Assembly: GCA_017381835.1 (NCBI GenBank)
Contig: JAFOBK010000068.1
Location: forward strand, 1-5,716
Reading direction: 5' to 3'
DNA length: 5,716 bases
Source of the DNA: Oscillospiraceae bacterium
GTDB lineage: Bacteria > Bacillota_A > Clostridia > Oscillospirales > Oscillospiraceae
A program made the position numbers and the translations under genes. Under the pieces are notes generated by a model that saw nothing but the letters and a program-made list of their open reading frames with translations, did no database searches and was not told the origin of the DNA. Shown here one piece after another: positions 1 through 5,716 of the stretch (positions are counted from its first letter, which is position 1; each line of letters begins with the position of its first letter).

Positions 1-1269
1 AGCGGCGGCATCCACTGGCTGAGCAAGGTCAACTGGTTCCAGACCGGTGAGACCATCGGTACTGTCCAGGGCGGCAAGGTCGTCGAATATGTGGACTATG
101 GCGGTATGCACCTGGAAGTGGAAAAGTGGGCCCCCGGTGACGACTCCGTCAAGGTCCTGCTGTATGGTCTTCTGACCGTGGCTTTCATCGTAGCCTTCGT
201 GTGGACCTGGCGGCTGCAGCTGAAGCAGTGCAGCATCTGCATGGACATTACCGCTAAGGGAAAGAAGGTCAAGAGCGGCAAGGACGATATGCGTTCTCTG
301 CTGGATGACCAGTTCCACAAGACCCTGCTGGCTCTGCCCGTAGTGGGCATTCTGGTGTTCACCGTTCTGCCCATTATCTTTATGGTGCTGGTGGCCTTCA
401 CCAGCTATGATGCAGCCCACGATGGCTACGCAAACCTCTTTAGCTGGGTAGGCTGGGATCATTTCAATGAGCTGTTTAACTTTGGCGAGGGCGGTTTGGG
501 CATCGCCTTTGGCGAGATCCTGTCCTGGACCTTGATGTGGTCCTTCTTTGCCACCTTCAGTAACTATTTCCTGGGTATGTTCGTGGCAATGATGATCAAT
601 AAGAAGGGCATCAAGCTCAAGAAACTGTGGAGAACCGTTCTGGTTTTGACCATTGCGATTCCCCAGTTCGTTTCTCTGCTGTATGTTTCCAAGCTGTTTG
701 ACGGCTCCGGTATCATCGGCGAGTTCCTGGGCAACATCCCCTTCATCAAAGAGTACTTAACTACCAACCGCTATATCTCTCTTTGGGATTCTCCCACCGT
801 TGCCAGAGTCCTGGTTATCGTGATCAATATTTGGGTCGGCATTCCCTATATGATGCTCCAGGCTACCGGTATTCTGATGAATATTCCCGCAGACCTGTAT
901 GAGTCTGCCCGTGTGGACGGCGCCTCTCCCTGGCAGCAGTACATTCGCGTGACTCTGCCTTATATGCTGTTCGTCACCGGTCCCGCACTGCTGACCAGCT
1001 TTGTAAGCAACCTCAATAACTTCAACGTGATCTATCTGCTCTCCGGCGGTAACCCCCTCAATACTGCCCTCGGTACCCCCGGCGGCGCTTCCGTGGGCCA
1101 TACGGACCTGCTCATCACCTGGCTGTTCAAGATGACCTTGGGCAGTACAGATTCCAAGTACTATATGGCTTCCGTGGTCGGTATTTTGATCTTTGCGGTT
1201 TGCGCCATCCTGTCCTTGATCATTTACAATGTTATTCCTTCTACTAAAAACGAGGAGGATTTTAACTGA
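1..1269 (+). CDS. malF: Maltodextrin ABC transporter permease MalF, 5' partial
   Basis: Inner permease half of a maltose/maltodextrin importer; it pairs with MalG in the membrane and docks on the ATPase. The reading frame is open from base 1 to the TGA at 1267-1269 (422 visible codons). A GTG at base 91 could be called a start, but nothing like a ribosome binding site precedes it and the upstream codons read as normal protein, so the true start lies outside the window. Visible residues 1-50 look like an extracellular loop. They are followed by a membrane segment (about 52-70), a basic cytoplasmic linker containing a CxxC (CSIC, 77-80), then further hydrophobic segments (about 108-133, 175-198, 212-230, 268-288, 320-335, 388-410). 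The permease EAA loop that contacts the ATPase is ESARVDGASPWQQYIRVTLP at 301-320, with the conserved G and the I..LP ending. Family proteins are about 430-515 residues, so probably 60-90 residues are missing. Substrate is inferred from the neighbouring amylase and malQ. Confidence 0.93.
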   Translation, partial: SGGIHWLSKVNWFQTGETIGTVQGGKVVEYVDYGGMHLEVEKWAPGDDSVKVLLYGLLTVAFIVAFVWTWRLQLKQCSICMDITAKGKKVKSGKDDMRSLLDDQFHKTLLALPVVGILVFTVLPIIFMVLVAFTSYDAAHDGYANLFSWVGWDHFNELFNFGEGGLGIAFGEILSWTLMWSFFATFSNYFLGMFVAMMINKKGIKLKKLWRTVLVLTIAIPQFVSLLYVSKLFDGSGIIGEFLGNIPFIKEYLTTNRYISLWDSPTVARVLVIVINIWVGIPYMMLQATGILMNIPADLYESARVDGASPWQQYIRVTLPYMLFVTGPALLTSFVSNLNNFNVIYLLSGGNPLNTALGTPGGASVGHTDLLITWLFKMTLGSTDSKYYMASVVGILIFAVCAILSLIIYNVIPSTKNEEDFN

Positions 1270-2144
1270 TGGATAATAAGAGAATTAAGCGCTCCGCATT
1301 GGGCGCAAAAGCCAGCAGACGGCTGGCTAATACCGTCATTTACATCGTTCTGATCCTCATTACCGTGATTTGGCTGTTCCCCTTCTTTGGCATCGTGATG
1401 GAGTCCTTCAAGGTCAACACCCAAATGATGGATGGCGAGCTGTTCCCCGAAGTATTCGGCTTCGACAACTACATTCGCCTGTTTAAAGAAACCGATTTCC
1501 TTAAGTGGTTCGGCAACACAGCTCTTATGGGCGTTGCCACCGCACTGTTCCAGACGCTCTTCGTGCTGATGATGAGCTACACGCTGTCCAGACTTCGCTT
1601 CAAGGGCAGAAAAGGCCTGATGAACCTGATGCTGATTTTGGGTATGTTCCCGGGCTTCCTGACAATGATCCTGATCTACAAGGTGTTCTATGACCTGGGA
1701 TTGACTATGGAAATGGCACCCGTTGGTCTGATCATCGTCTATTGCGCCAGCTCCGGTATGGGCTACTACATTTCCAAGGGCTTCTTCGATACCATTCCCA
1801 AGACTTTGGACGAAGCTGCCCGTGTGGACGGCGCTACCCGCTTCCAGGTGTTCTACAAGGTGATCATGCCCCTGTCCGGCTCCATCATTATCTATACCAT
1901 TCTGATGGGCTTTATGGCTCCCTGGGGCGACTTCATGATGGCCAGCTATATCATCCACGAGAACAGCCAAGGCATGAGCGTAGCGGTGGGTATGTATGAG
2001 TGGCTGAGTAAGACCAATCTGAACACCCATTACACTATGTTCTGTGCGGCAGGCGTGATCGTTGCGATCCCCGTCACCATCGTGTTCCTGGCTCTGCAAA
2101 AATACTATGTCGAAGGCGTCACTGGCGGCGCAGTCAAAGGATAA
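1269..2144 (+). CDS. malG: Maltodextrin ABC transporter permease MalG
   Basis: Second permease subunit, 291 residues, close to the usual MalG length (about 280-296). The ATG overlaps the last base of the malF stop (TGATG), and an AGGAGG at 1253-1258 inside the end of malF sits 10 bases upstream, which fixes this start and suggests translational coupling. A basic N-terminus (KRIKR...KASRR) precedes the first membrane segment (about 22-42); others lie near 84-104, 120-138, 150-168, 205-222 and 260-276, giving the six expected. The ATPase-contacting EAA loop is EAARVDGATRFQVFYKVIMP at 182-201, with all key positions (E182, A183, A184, G188, P201). The C-terminus ends in YYVEGVTGGAVKG, the ending typical of MalG proteins. 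The family assignment is secure; exact sugar preference cannot be read from the sequence. Confidence 0.96.
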   Translation: MDNKRIKRSALGAKASRRLANTVIYIVLILITVIWLFPFFGIVMESFKVNTQMMDGELFPEVFGFDNYIRLFKETDFLKWFGNTALMGVATALFQTLFVLMMSYTLSRLRFKGRKGLMNLMLILGMFPGFLTMILIYKVFYDLGLTMEMAPVGLIIVYCASSGMGYYISKGFFDTIPKTLDEAARVDGATRFQVFYKVIMPLSGSIIIYTILMGFMAPWGDFMMASYIIHENSQGMSVAVGMYEWLSKTNLNTHYTMFCAAGVIVAIPVTIVFLALQKYYVEGVTGGAVKG

Positions 2145-2156
2145 GAGGAGAAGATT

Positions 2157-3281
2157 ATGGCTACTGTTAAATTTACAAACGTACAAAAAATCTACGAAAA
2201 AGGCCAGACTCCCGCAGTTTCCGACTTTAATCTGGAGATCGCCGATAAGGAATTCATCGTTTTCGTCGGCCCCTCCGGCTGCGGTAAGTCCACCACCCTG
2301 CGTATGCTGGCTGGCCTGGAAGATATCAGCGGCGGCACCATCGAGATCGACGGCGAAGTGGTCAATGACCTGCAGCCCAGAGATCGTAACATCGCAATGG
2401 TGTTCCAGAACTATGCGCTTTACCCCCATCTGACGGTGTTTGAGAATATGGCCTTTTCCCTGCGTCTGAAGAAGATGGACCAGGACGAGGTTTATAGAAG
2501 AGTCACCGAGGCTGCGGAGATCCTGGGCATCACCCAGTATCTGACCCGTAAGCCCAGAGCGCTGTCCGGCGGTCAGCGTCAGCGTGTTGCCATCGGCCGT
2601 GCTATGGTTCGGGATTCCAATGTGTTCCTGATGGACGAGCCCCTTTCCAACCTGGATGCCAAGCTGCGTAACCAGATGCGCGCTGAGATCATCCTGCTGC
2701 GGCAGAAGATCGATACCACCTTCGTATATGTTACCCACGATCAGACCGAGGCTATGACCCTGGGCGACCGTATCGTCATCATGAAGGATGGCTTCATCCA
2801 GCAGGTAGGCACTCCTGAGGAAGTGTTCGACCGTCCTGCCAACCTGTTTGTGGCTGAGTTCATCGGCGCACCCAAGATGAACATTATGAAGACCCAGCTG
2901 GTGGAAGAGAACGGCAAGTTCTATGTCACTCCCTACGGCTCCAAGATCGAAGTGGACGGCGAGAACGGCGAGCGCCTGCGCAAGGCCGGTTACGGCAGCC
3001 GCGAGGTTCTGCTGGGTGTTCGTCCCGAGCATATCGACCTGGCTGAGGCTGGCGAGAACGCCATCAACGGCACCATGCTGGTGAACGAAATGATGGGCAG
3101 CGAGCTGCACCTGCACGTGCGTGTGGAGGACAACACCAAGATGATCGTCCGTACTCCCACCGTCAATCTGTCTCTGGAAGAGAAGAAGCAACTGCGAAAG
3201 AATCACGAAGTGCACCTGTCCTTCCCCGGCAAGGTTATGTACTTCTTCGATCCCGAGACCGAGAAGAACCTGCTGTACTAA
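2157..3281 (+). CDS. malK: Sugar ABC transporter ATP-binding protein (MalK/MsmX/UgpC family)
   Basis: ATPase that powers the importer, 374 residues, the normal MalK/MsmX length. All nucleotide-binding motifs are intact: Walker A GPSGCGKST at 38-46, Q-loop Q84 (VFQNYALYPH), signature LSGGQRQR at 136-143, Walker B VFLMDE at 156-161, D-loop SNLD at 164-167 and switch histidine H194 (VTHDQTEAM). FIGAPKMN near 245 marks the move into the C-terminal TOBE/regulatory region, which runs to the end and includes LGVRPEHI. The start is set by AGAGGAG at 2144-2150, six bases before the ATG and overlapping the malG stop. Homologues are often annotated ugpC or msmX, and in many Firmicutes one such ATPase serves several sugar importers. 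Its place right after malF and malG implies it works at least with this pair. It is the last gene of the operon, followed by a strong terminator. Confidence 0.96.
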   Translation: MATVKFTNVQKIYEKGQTPAVSDFNLEIADKEFIVFVGPSGCGKSTTLRMLAGLEDISGGTIEIDGEVVNDLQPRDRNIAMVFQNYALYPHLTVFENMAFSLRLKKMDQDEVYRRVTEAAEILGITQYLTRKPRALSGGQRQRVAIGRAMVRDSNVFLMDEPLSNLDAKLRNQMRAEIILLRQKIDTTFVYVTHDQTEAMTLGDRIVIMKDGFIQQVGTPEEVFDRPANLFVAEFIGAPKMNIMKTQLVEENGKFYVTPYGSKIEVDGENGERLRKAGYGSREVLLGVRPEHIDLAEAGENAINGTMLVNEMMGSELHLHVRVEDNTKMIVRTPTVNLSLEEKKQLRKNHEVHLSFPGKVMYFFDPETEKNLLY

Positions 3282-3290
3282 TTCCATAAG

Positions 3291-3330
3291 AAAAGGGGCT
3301 GTTGCCAAAGCAACAGCCCCTTATTATTGT
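3291..3330. terminator. Intrinsic terminator, probably bidirectional
   Basis: An 11-bp perfect stem, GGGGCTGTTGC (3295-3305) pairing with GCAACAGCCCC (3310-3320), closes a four-base CAAA loop; two more A-T pairs extend the base. On the + strand it is followed by TTATTATT and lies 13 bases after the ATPase stop, so it should end the transporter operon. Read on the - strand the same hairpin is followed by TTTTCTTAT, an even better U-tract, so it can also stop transcripts from the convergent amylase gene after they pass through the repeat cluster. Confidence 0.92.
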
Positions 3331-3357
3331 GTGTAGGGAACGCATTTATGCGTTCCG
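3331..3357 (+). repeat. Palindromic repeat unit 1
   Basis: GTGTAGGGAACG at 3331-3342 matches GTGTAGGGGACG at 3364-3375 in 11 of 12 bases. The unit holds a perfect stem, GGAACGCAT (3337-3345) with ATGCGTTCC (3348-3356), around a two-base TT loop. It begins right after the terminator's T-tract and has no following T-run, so it is not itself a convincing terminator. It appears related to the two units just downstream but with a different stem sequence. Confidence 0.7.
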
Positions 3358-3364
3358 TAAAGAG

Positions 3365-3420
3365 TGTAGGGGACGATGCCTACATCGTCCCGCGGGCGGA
3401 TGTGGGCATCCGCCCCTACA
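3365..3420. repeat. Pair of head-to-head palindromic repeat units 2 and 3
   Basis: Two 29-base units face each other and share the GC at 3392-3393 within a CCCGCGGG centre. Unit 2 (+ strand, 3365-3393) starts TGTAGGGG and has the stem GGGACGATG (3370-3378) with CATCGTCCC (3383-3391) and loop CCTA. Unit 3 (- strand, 3420-3392) starts TGTAGGGG and has the stem GGGCGGATG (3394-3402 on +) with CATCCGCCC (3407-3415); its loop reads CCCA on the - strand. The units differ at five positions: two stem positions on each arm, changed so that pairing is kept, and one loop base. TGTAGGGG and CCCCTACA form terminal inverted repeats for the 56-base block. It lies in the 3' untranslated region of the amylase transcript. 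It looks like a dispersed REP- or MITE-like element; that it occurs elsewhere in the genome is inference. Confidence 0.8.
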
Positions 3421-3434
3421 GGCCCTAACGAAGC

Positions 3435-5066
3435 TTATCGAAGGATCACGCTGGTTTGACCGTCCAGGGTGAGGGTATTGCCTTCCAGGGTGGCTTCTCC
3501 GATACCGGCGAAGCCAGCCAACAGGTCAGCGGGAATTTGAGGATATTTGGAAAGGTCGATGGTCACTGCGTCGGTGGTGGTATTGTGGATCACAGCCACG
3601 GTCTTGCCCTCGTATTCGCAGAGGAAGCCGCCTACCTTGCCTTCCTTCATTTCCAGGGAGGTGAAGACGCCGTTGGCGATCTCCGGATTTGCCTTGCGCA
3701 GGGCAATGAGCTTCTTGTAGTGGTTATAGAGACTAGTGGGGTTGGAAAGCTGGTCCTTTACTGTGCCGTTGGCCTGCTGGGCAGAATAGTTGGCGCCAAC
3801 AGGGTCCTTCACCGTGTCGTCGTCGCCCCACAGCATTGCCAGGCGGCGGTTGGCGTCGGTGTTGCTGCCACCACGGGAACCCAGCATACCGATCTCCTCA
3901 CCGTAATAAATGAAGCTGGAGCCGGGCATCAGTAGGGACAGATTGGCGGCCACCTGGGCAGCGCCGGTGGCGGTCATCAGAAAACCGGCTGCCCGATCCA
4001 TATCGTGGTTGGCAATGAAGGTGATGGGCATCGCATCGGGCTTCTGCTTCTGGATCTCCGCTATGTACTGGGCTACATACTCCGTGTAGGAGCTGACGTA
4101 ACCGCCCCGGGCAGCCCGGGCGATCTGGCCGGAAGCCTGGGACATAGAGAAGTTGAAGCAGTTCAGCGCGGCAAAATAGGGGTAGGTGATGGGGTCGCCG
4201 TCCCAAACCTCGGCCACCGCATAGAGGTCGGGCTTAATGGAGCGCAGCTGCTCCATATACCATTTCCAGAACTCCACATTCCGTTCTTCATCGCCAAAAT
4301 AGATGTACTTGGCAGCGTCAAACCGGAAGCCGTCTACACCAAGGTCCAGATAGTGCTTGGCCACCTTGACCATTTCCTCCCGGACGACGGGGTTGTCGAA
4401 GTTCAGCTCCGGCATTTCGTGGGAGAAGTTGCCCTCATAGTACTCCCGGGTGCCGGGCAGGGCGCAGAAGGTGGCGTTGCCGGATTGATCGGCAGCATAG
4501 GTGTAGTAATCATAGTAGGGATCGCCTGTGTTGCCGGTGACGTGGGCTTCCCGGAACTTGATAAACCAGGGGTGCTGGGAGGAGGTGTGGTTGATCACCA
4601 GGTCCATGATCAGCTGCACATTGCGGCTTTTACAAAGCTGGATCAGCTCTTTCAGGTCTTCCTCGGTGCCGAATTTGGGGTCTACGGCATAGTAGTCCTT
4701 CACATCGTACTTGTGGTAAGAGGGAGAGGGGTGGATGGGGCTGAGCCAGATACCCTCAATGCCCAGGCTCTTACCGGAAGCATCGTCACCGTCGTTGAGG
4801 TAGTCGAAGCGTTCGATAATGCCCCGCAGGTCGCCAACGCCGTCACTGTTGGAGTCGGAGAAGGAGCCTACGAAAATATGGTAGTAAACGCGGGCATTGG
4901 TCTGGGTGGAGATGGGGGTGCCTGCATCCAAAATGATCACCTCACCTGGTTCGGTAGTTTGGGTGGACTCGGTAGCGCCGGTGCTTTCGGTATTCACCGT
5001 GCCGGCACAGCCGACGAGAGAAAAAATCATAGAAAACAGAAGAAAAAGCGAGAGCAATCGTTTCAT
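3435..5066 (-). CDS. Alpha-amylase family (GH13) lipoprotein
   Basis: Secreted, lipid-anchored glycoside hydrolase, 543 residues, acting on starch or maltodextrin alpha-1,4 links at the cell surface. A signal peptide with hydrophobic core (4-18) ends in the lipobox LVGC, giving lipidated C20, then a Thr/Ser/Glu-rich linker (about 22-41). The GH13 barrel follows: calcium-type loop DSNSDGVGD (71-79), region I DLVINH (155-160), MPELN (218-222, conserved region V), region II GFRFD with nucleophile D250, region III VAEVW with acid/base E286, and region IV ANHD with D355. All three catalytic residues are present. The last 75 or so residues resemble the usual C-terminal beta domain. The start is fixed by AGGAGG (CCTCCT at 5073-5078 on +) six bases upstream. 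It converges with the transporter operon and diverges from malQ. The MPELN motif fits oligosaccharide-active subfamilies as well as true amylases, so exact specificity (alpha-amylase, neopullulanase or glucosidase) is open. Confidence 0.94.
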   Translation of the reverse strand: MKRLLSLFLLFSMIFSLVGCAGTVNTESTGATESTQTTEPGEVIILDAGTPISTQTNARVYYHIFVGSFSDSNSDGVGDLRGIIERFDYLNDGDDASGKSLGIEGIWLSPIHPSPSYHKYDVKDYYAVDPKFGTEEDLKELIQLCKSRNVQLIMDLVINHTSSQHPWFIKFREAHVTGNTGDPYYDYYTYAADQSGNATFCALPGTREYYEGNFSHEMPELNFDNPVVREEMVKVAKHYLDLGVDGFRFDAAKYIYFGDEERNVEFWKWYMEQLRSIKPDLYAVAEVWDGDPITYPYFAALNCFNFSMSQASGQIARAARGGYVSSYTEYVAQYIAEIQKQKPDAMPITFIANHDMDRAAGFLMTATGAAQVAANLSLLMPGSSFIYYGEEIGMLGSRGGSNTDANRRLAMLWGDDDTVKDPVGANYSAQQANGTVKDQLSNPTSLYNHYKKLIALRKANPEIANGVFTSLEMKEGKVGGFLCEYEGKTVAVIHNTTTDAVTIDLSKYPQIPADLLAGFAGIGEATLEGNTLTLDGQTSVILR

Positions 5067-5085
5067 AAGTGACCTCCTGTATCGA

Positions 5086-5102
5086 GATATAGAAATTATA
5101 TC
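5086..5102. promoter_or_regulatory. Small inverted repeat over the amylase -10 region (possible operator)
   Basis: GATATA (5086-5091) and TATATC (5097-5102) form an inverted repeat around GAAAT. It covers the amylase -10 box and predicted start site, where a repressor would block transcription. The arms are short and AT-rich, so chance is a real alternative, and no regulator gene is visible to pair with it. Confidence 0.25.
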
Positions 5103-5122
5103 ATATTGCCGTCAAATTGCAA
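5095..5122 (-). promoter_or_regulatory. Promoter for the amylase lipoprotein gene
   Basis: On the - strand a perfect -10 box TATAAT (5100-5095) is preceded by TGA, making an extended -10 element. A -35-like TTGCAA (5122-5117, four of six consensus bases) sits 16 bases further upstream. Transcription would start near 5088, giving a leader of about 22 bases that contains the AGGAGG. The weak -35 with an extended -10 is typical of promoters that can be controlled; this is a match by eye only. Confidence 0.7.
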
Positions 5123-5184
5123 GAAGGAAGGGAAAATCGGGCGCTGTTTGTGACGGGGAATGTGCACGGAATGCGGTCCTTGCC

Positions 5185-5213
5185 TTGACAAAAAGGGGAA
5201 AATATATTATCAT
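5185..5213 (+). promoter_or_regulatory. Promoter for malQ
   Basis: A perfect -35 box TTGACA (5185-5190), an optimal 17-base spacer and a -10 box TATCAT (5208-5213, five of six consensus bases) form a strong vegetative-type promoter. The predicted start near 5220 gives a 5' leader of about 75 bases before the malQ ATG. I see no riboswitch or strong hairpin in that leader. Confidence 0.8.
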
Positions 5214-5295
5214 TTTTTGCGATAGGGTTTTAACGCGCAGCGGTGAAAACGGCCGCGAATGATCCTTTCAAAGAACAAGATTAGGAGAAAATACT

Positions 5296-5716
5296 ATGCG
5301 TAGCAGTGGTATTTTGATGCATATTACTTCGCTTCCCGGTCCCTATGGCGTGGGTACTATGGGAAAGGAAGCCTACCGGTTTGTGGATTTTTTGGAGGAG
5401 GCCGGACAGAACTACTGGCAGATCCTTCCGCTGACTCCCACCGGTTACGGTGACTCTCCCTACCAGTCCTGCTCTACCTACGCAGGCAACCATTATCTCA
5501 TTGACCTGGATATGCTGGTGGAGCAAGGTCTTCTCCGGACGGAGGAGATCACCGGCTGCAACTGGGGCGCGAACTCCAACTGGGCAGACTTTGGCCTTCT
5601 GTATACCCATCGGCTGAACGTGCTGCGGCTGGCCTATGGCCGGTTCACGGAAAATGCGGCTTTGGAAGCCTTTGCCCGGGAGAACAGCAACTGGCTGCCG
5701 GATTTTGCATTGTTCA
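5296..5716 (+). CDS. malQ: 4-alpha-glucanotransferase (amylomaltase, GH77), 3' partial
   Basis: Cytoplasmic enzyme that transfers alpha-1,4-glucan segments between maltodextrins and releases glucose, converting imported oligosaccharides into forms usable by phosphorylase and glucokinase. The frame is open from the ATG at 5296 to the window end (140 codons, of about 500 in full MalQ). AGGAGA at 5283-5288 lies seven bases before this ATG and fixes the start. The N-terminus is strongly diagnostic: RSSGILMHITSLPGPYGVGT (2-21), then GKEAYRFVDFLEEAGQNYWQ (23-42), ILPLTPTGYGDSPYQS (43-58) and YAGNHYLIDLD (62-72), all hallmark GH77 segments. The three catalytic acids lie beyond the window, so activity cannot be judged. 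It is transcribed away from the amylase gene, sharing a 229-base regulatory region with it. Confidence 0.96.
   Translation, partial: MRSSGILMHITSLPGPYGVGTMGKEAYRFVDFLEEAGQNYWQILPLTPTGYGDSPYQSCSTYAGNHYLIDLDMLVEQGLLRTEEITGCNWGANSNWADFGLLYTHRLNVLRLAYGRFTENAALEAFARENSNWLPDFALF

Larger units (their letters stand above)
5067..5295. other. Divergent intergenic region between amylase and malQ
   Basis: This 229-base stretch is visibly richer in A and T than the genes near both promoters. It holds the two divergent promoters, their ribosome binding sites and the small inverted repeat at 5086-5102. The middle (about 5123-5184) and the malQ leader (about 5220-5282) show no coding potential or strong secondary structure that I can support. 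One shared control region would let starch cutting and maltodextrin processing be induced together. Confidence 0.75.

Noticed and set aside
91..1269. GTG at 91 as the real start of malF
   Set aside because: No ribosome binding site precedes it, the frame stays open to base 1 with protein-like codons, and family members carry a longer N-terminal region.
1224..3308. A 694-codon open frame on the - strand, antisense to malG and the ATPase gene
   Set aside because: It mirrors the codon bias of two strongly supported + strand genes, has no recognisable domain or ribosome binding site, runs through the terminator hairpin, and its His/Gln/Leu-rich, low-complexity look is typical of an antisense shadow.
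3376..3459. A 28-codon frame (with stop) starting within the palindromic repeats
   Set aside because: Its only purine-rich upstream sequence is the repeat flank itself, and it runs into the antisense of the amylase 3' end; no sign of a real peptide.
4005..5072. A 355-codon open frame on the + strand, antisense to the amylase gene
   Set aside because: The opposite strand encodes a GH13 enzyme with all catalytic motifs; this Val/Gly-rich frame has no motif or start signal and is a by-product of codon bias.
5218..5239. TGCG...CGCA pair in the malQ leader as a LacI-type operator
   Set aside because: Four-base arms with a 14-base gap are too short and too far apart for a standard LacI/MalR site.
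5243..5256. Possible CcpA cre site in the malQ leader (TGAAAACG half)
   Set aside because: Only the first half resembles the cre consensus; the second half does not complete the palindrome.
5240..5256. Hairpin or riboswitch in the malQ leader
   Set aside because: Only a four-base GCGG/CCGC stem with a nine-base loop can form; no conserved riboswitch core is visible.

Overview
The window is a maltodextrin/starch utilisation locus from what looks like a Gram-positive Clostridia bacterium. I would guess an Oscillospirales/Ruminococcaceae-type gut anaerobe, by inference only. The support is strong AGGAGG-type ribosome binding sites on every gene, a fairly GC-rich coding style, a Firmicutes-style lipoprotein amylase, a MalF with a clostridial-looking N-terminal region, and palindromic intergenic repeats.

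Layout. Positions 1-3281 (+ strand) hold a tightly packed ABC importer operon: malF (5' end outside the window), malG (start overlaps the malF stop by one base) and a MalK/MsmX-type ATPase (12 bases after malG). A strong hairpin terminator follows (about 3291-3330). Next comes a cluster of three palindromic repeat units (3331-3420). A GH13 alpha-amylase-family lipoprotein lies on the - strand (3435-5066), convergent with the transporter operon; the terminator also carries a T-rich tract on the - strand and so probably serves both. A 229-base divergent intergenic region (5067-5295) carries one recognisable promoter facing each way. The window ends inside malQ (4-alpha-glucanotransferase, + strand, from 5296).

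How it works together (inference from families and context). The lipid-anchored amylase cuts starch or maltodextrin at the cell surface. A substrate-binding lipoprotein, not in this window and probably encoded upstream of malF, delivers the oligosaccharides to the MalF-MalG channel powered by the ATPase. MalQ then disproportionates the imported maltodextrins in the cytoplasm. No regulator gene, mobile element, CRISPR array, tRNA or rRNA is visible.

The genes are good, ordinary examples of known families. The least explained part is the palindromic repeat cluster at 3331-3420, whose units share flanks but have different stems that still pair by matched changes on both arms.
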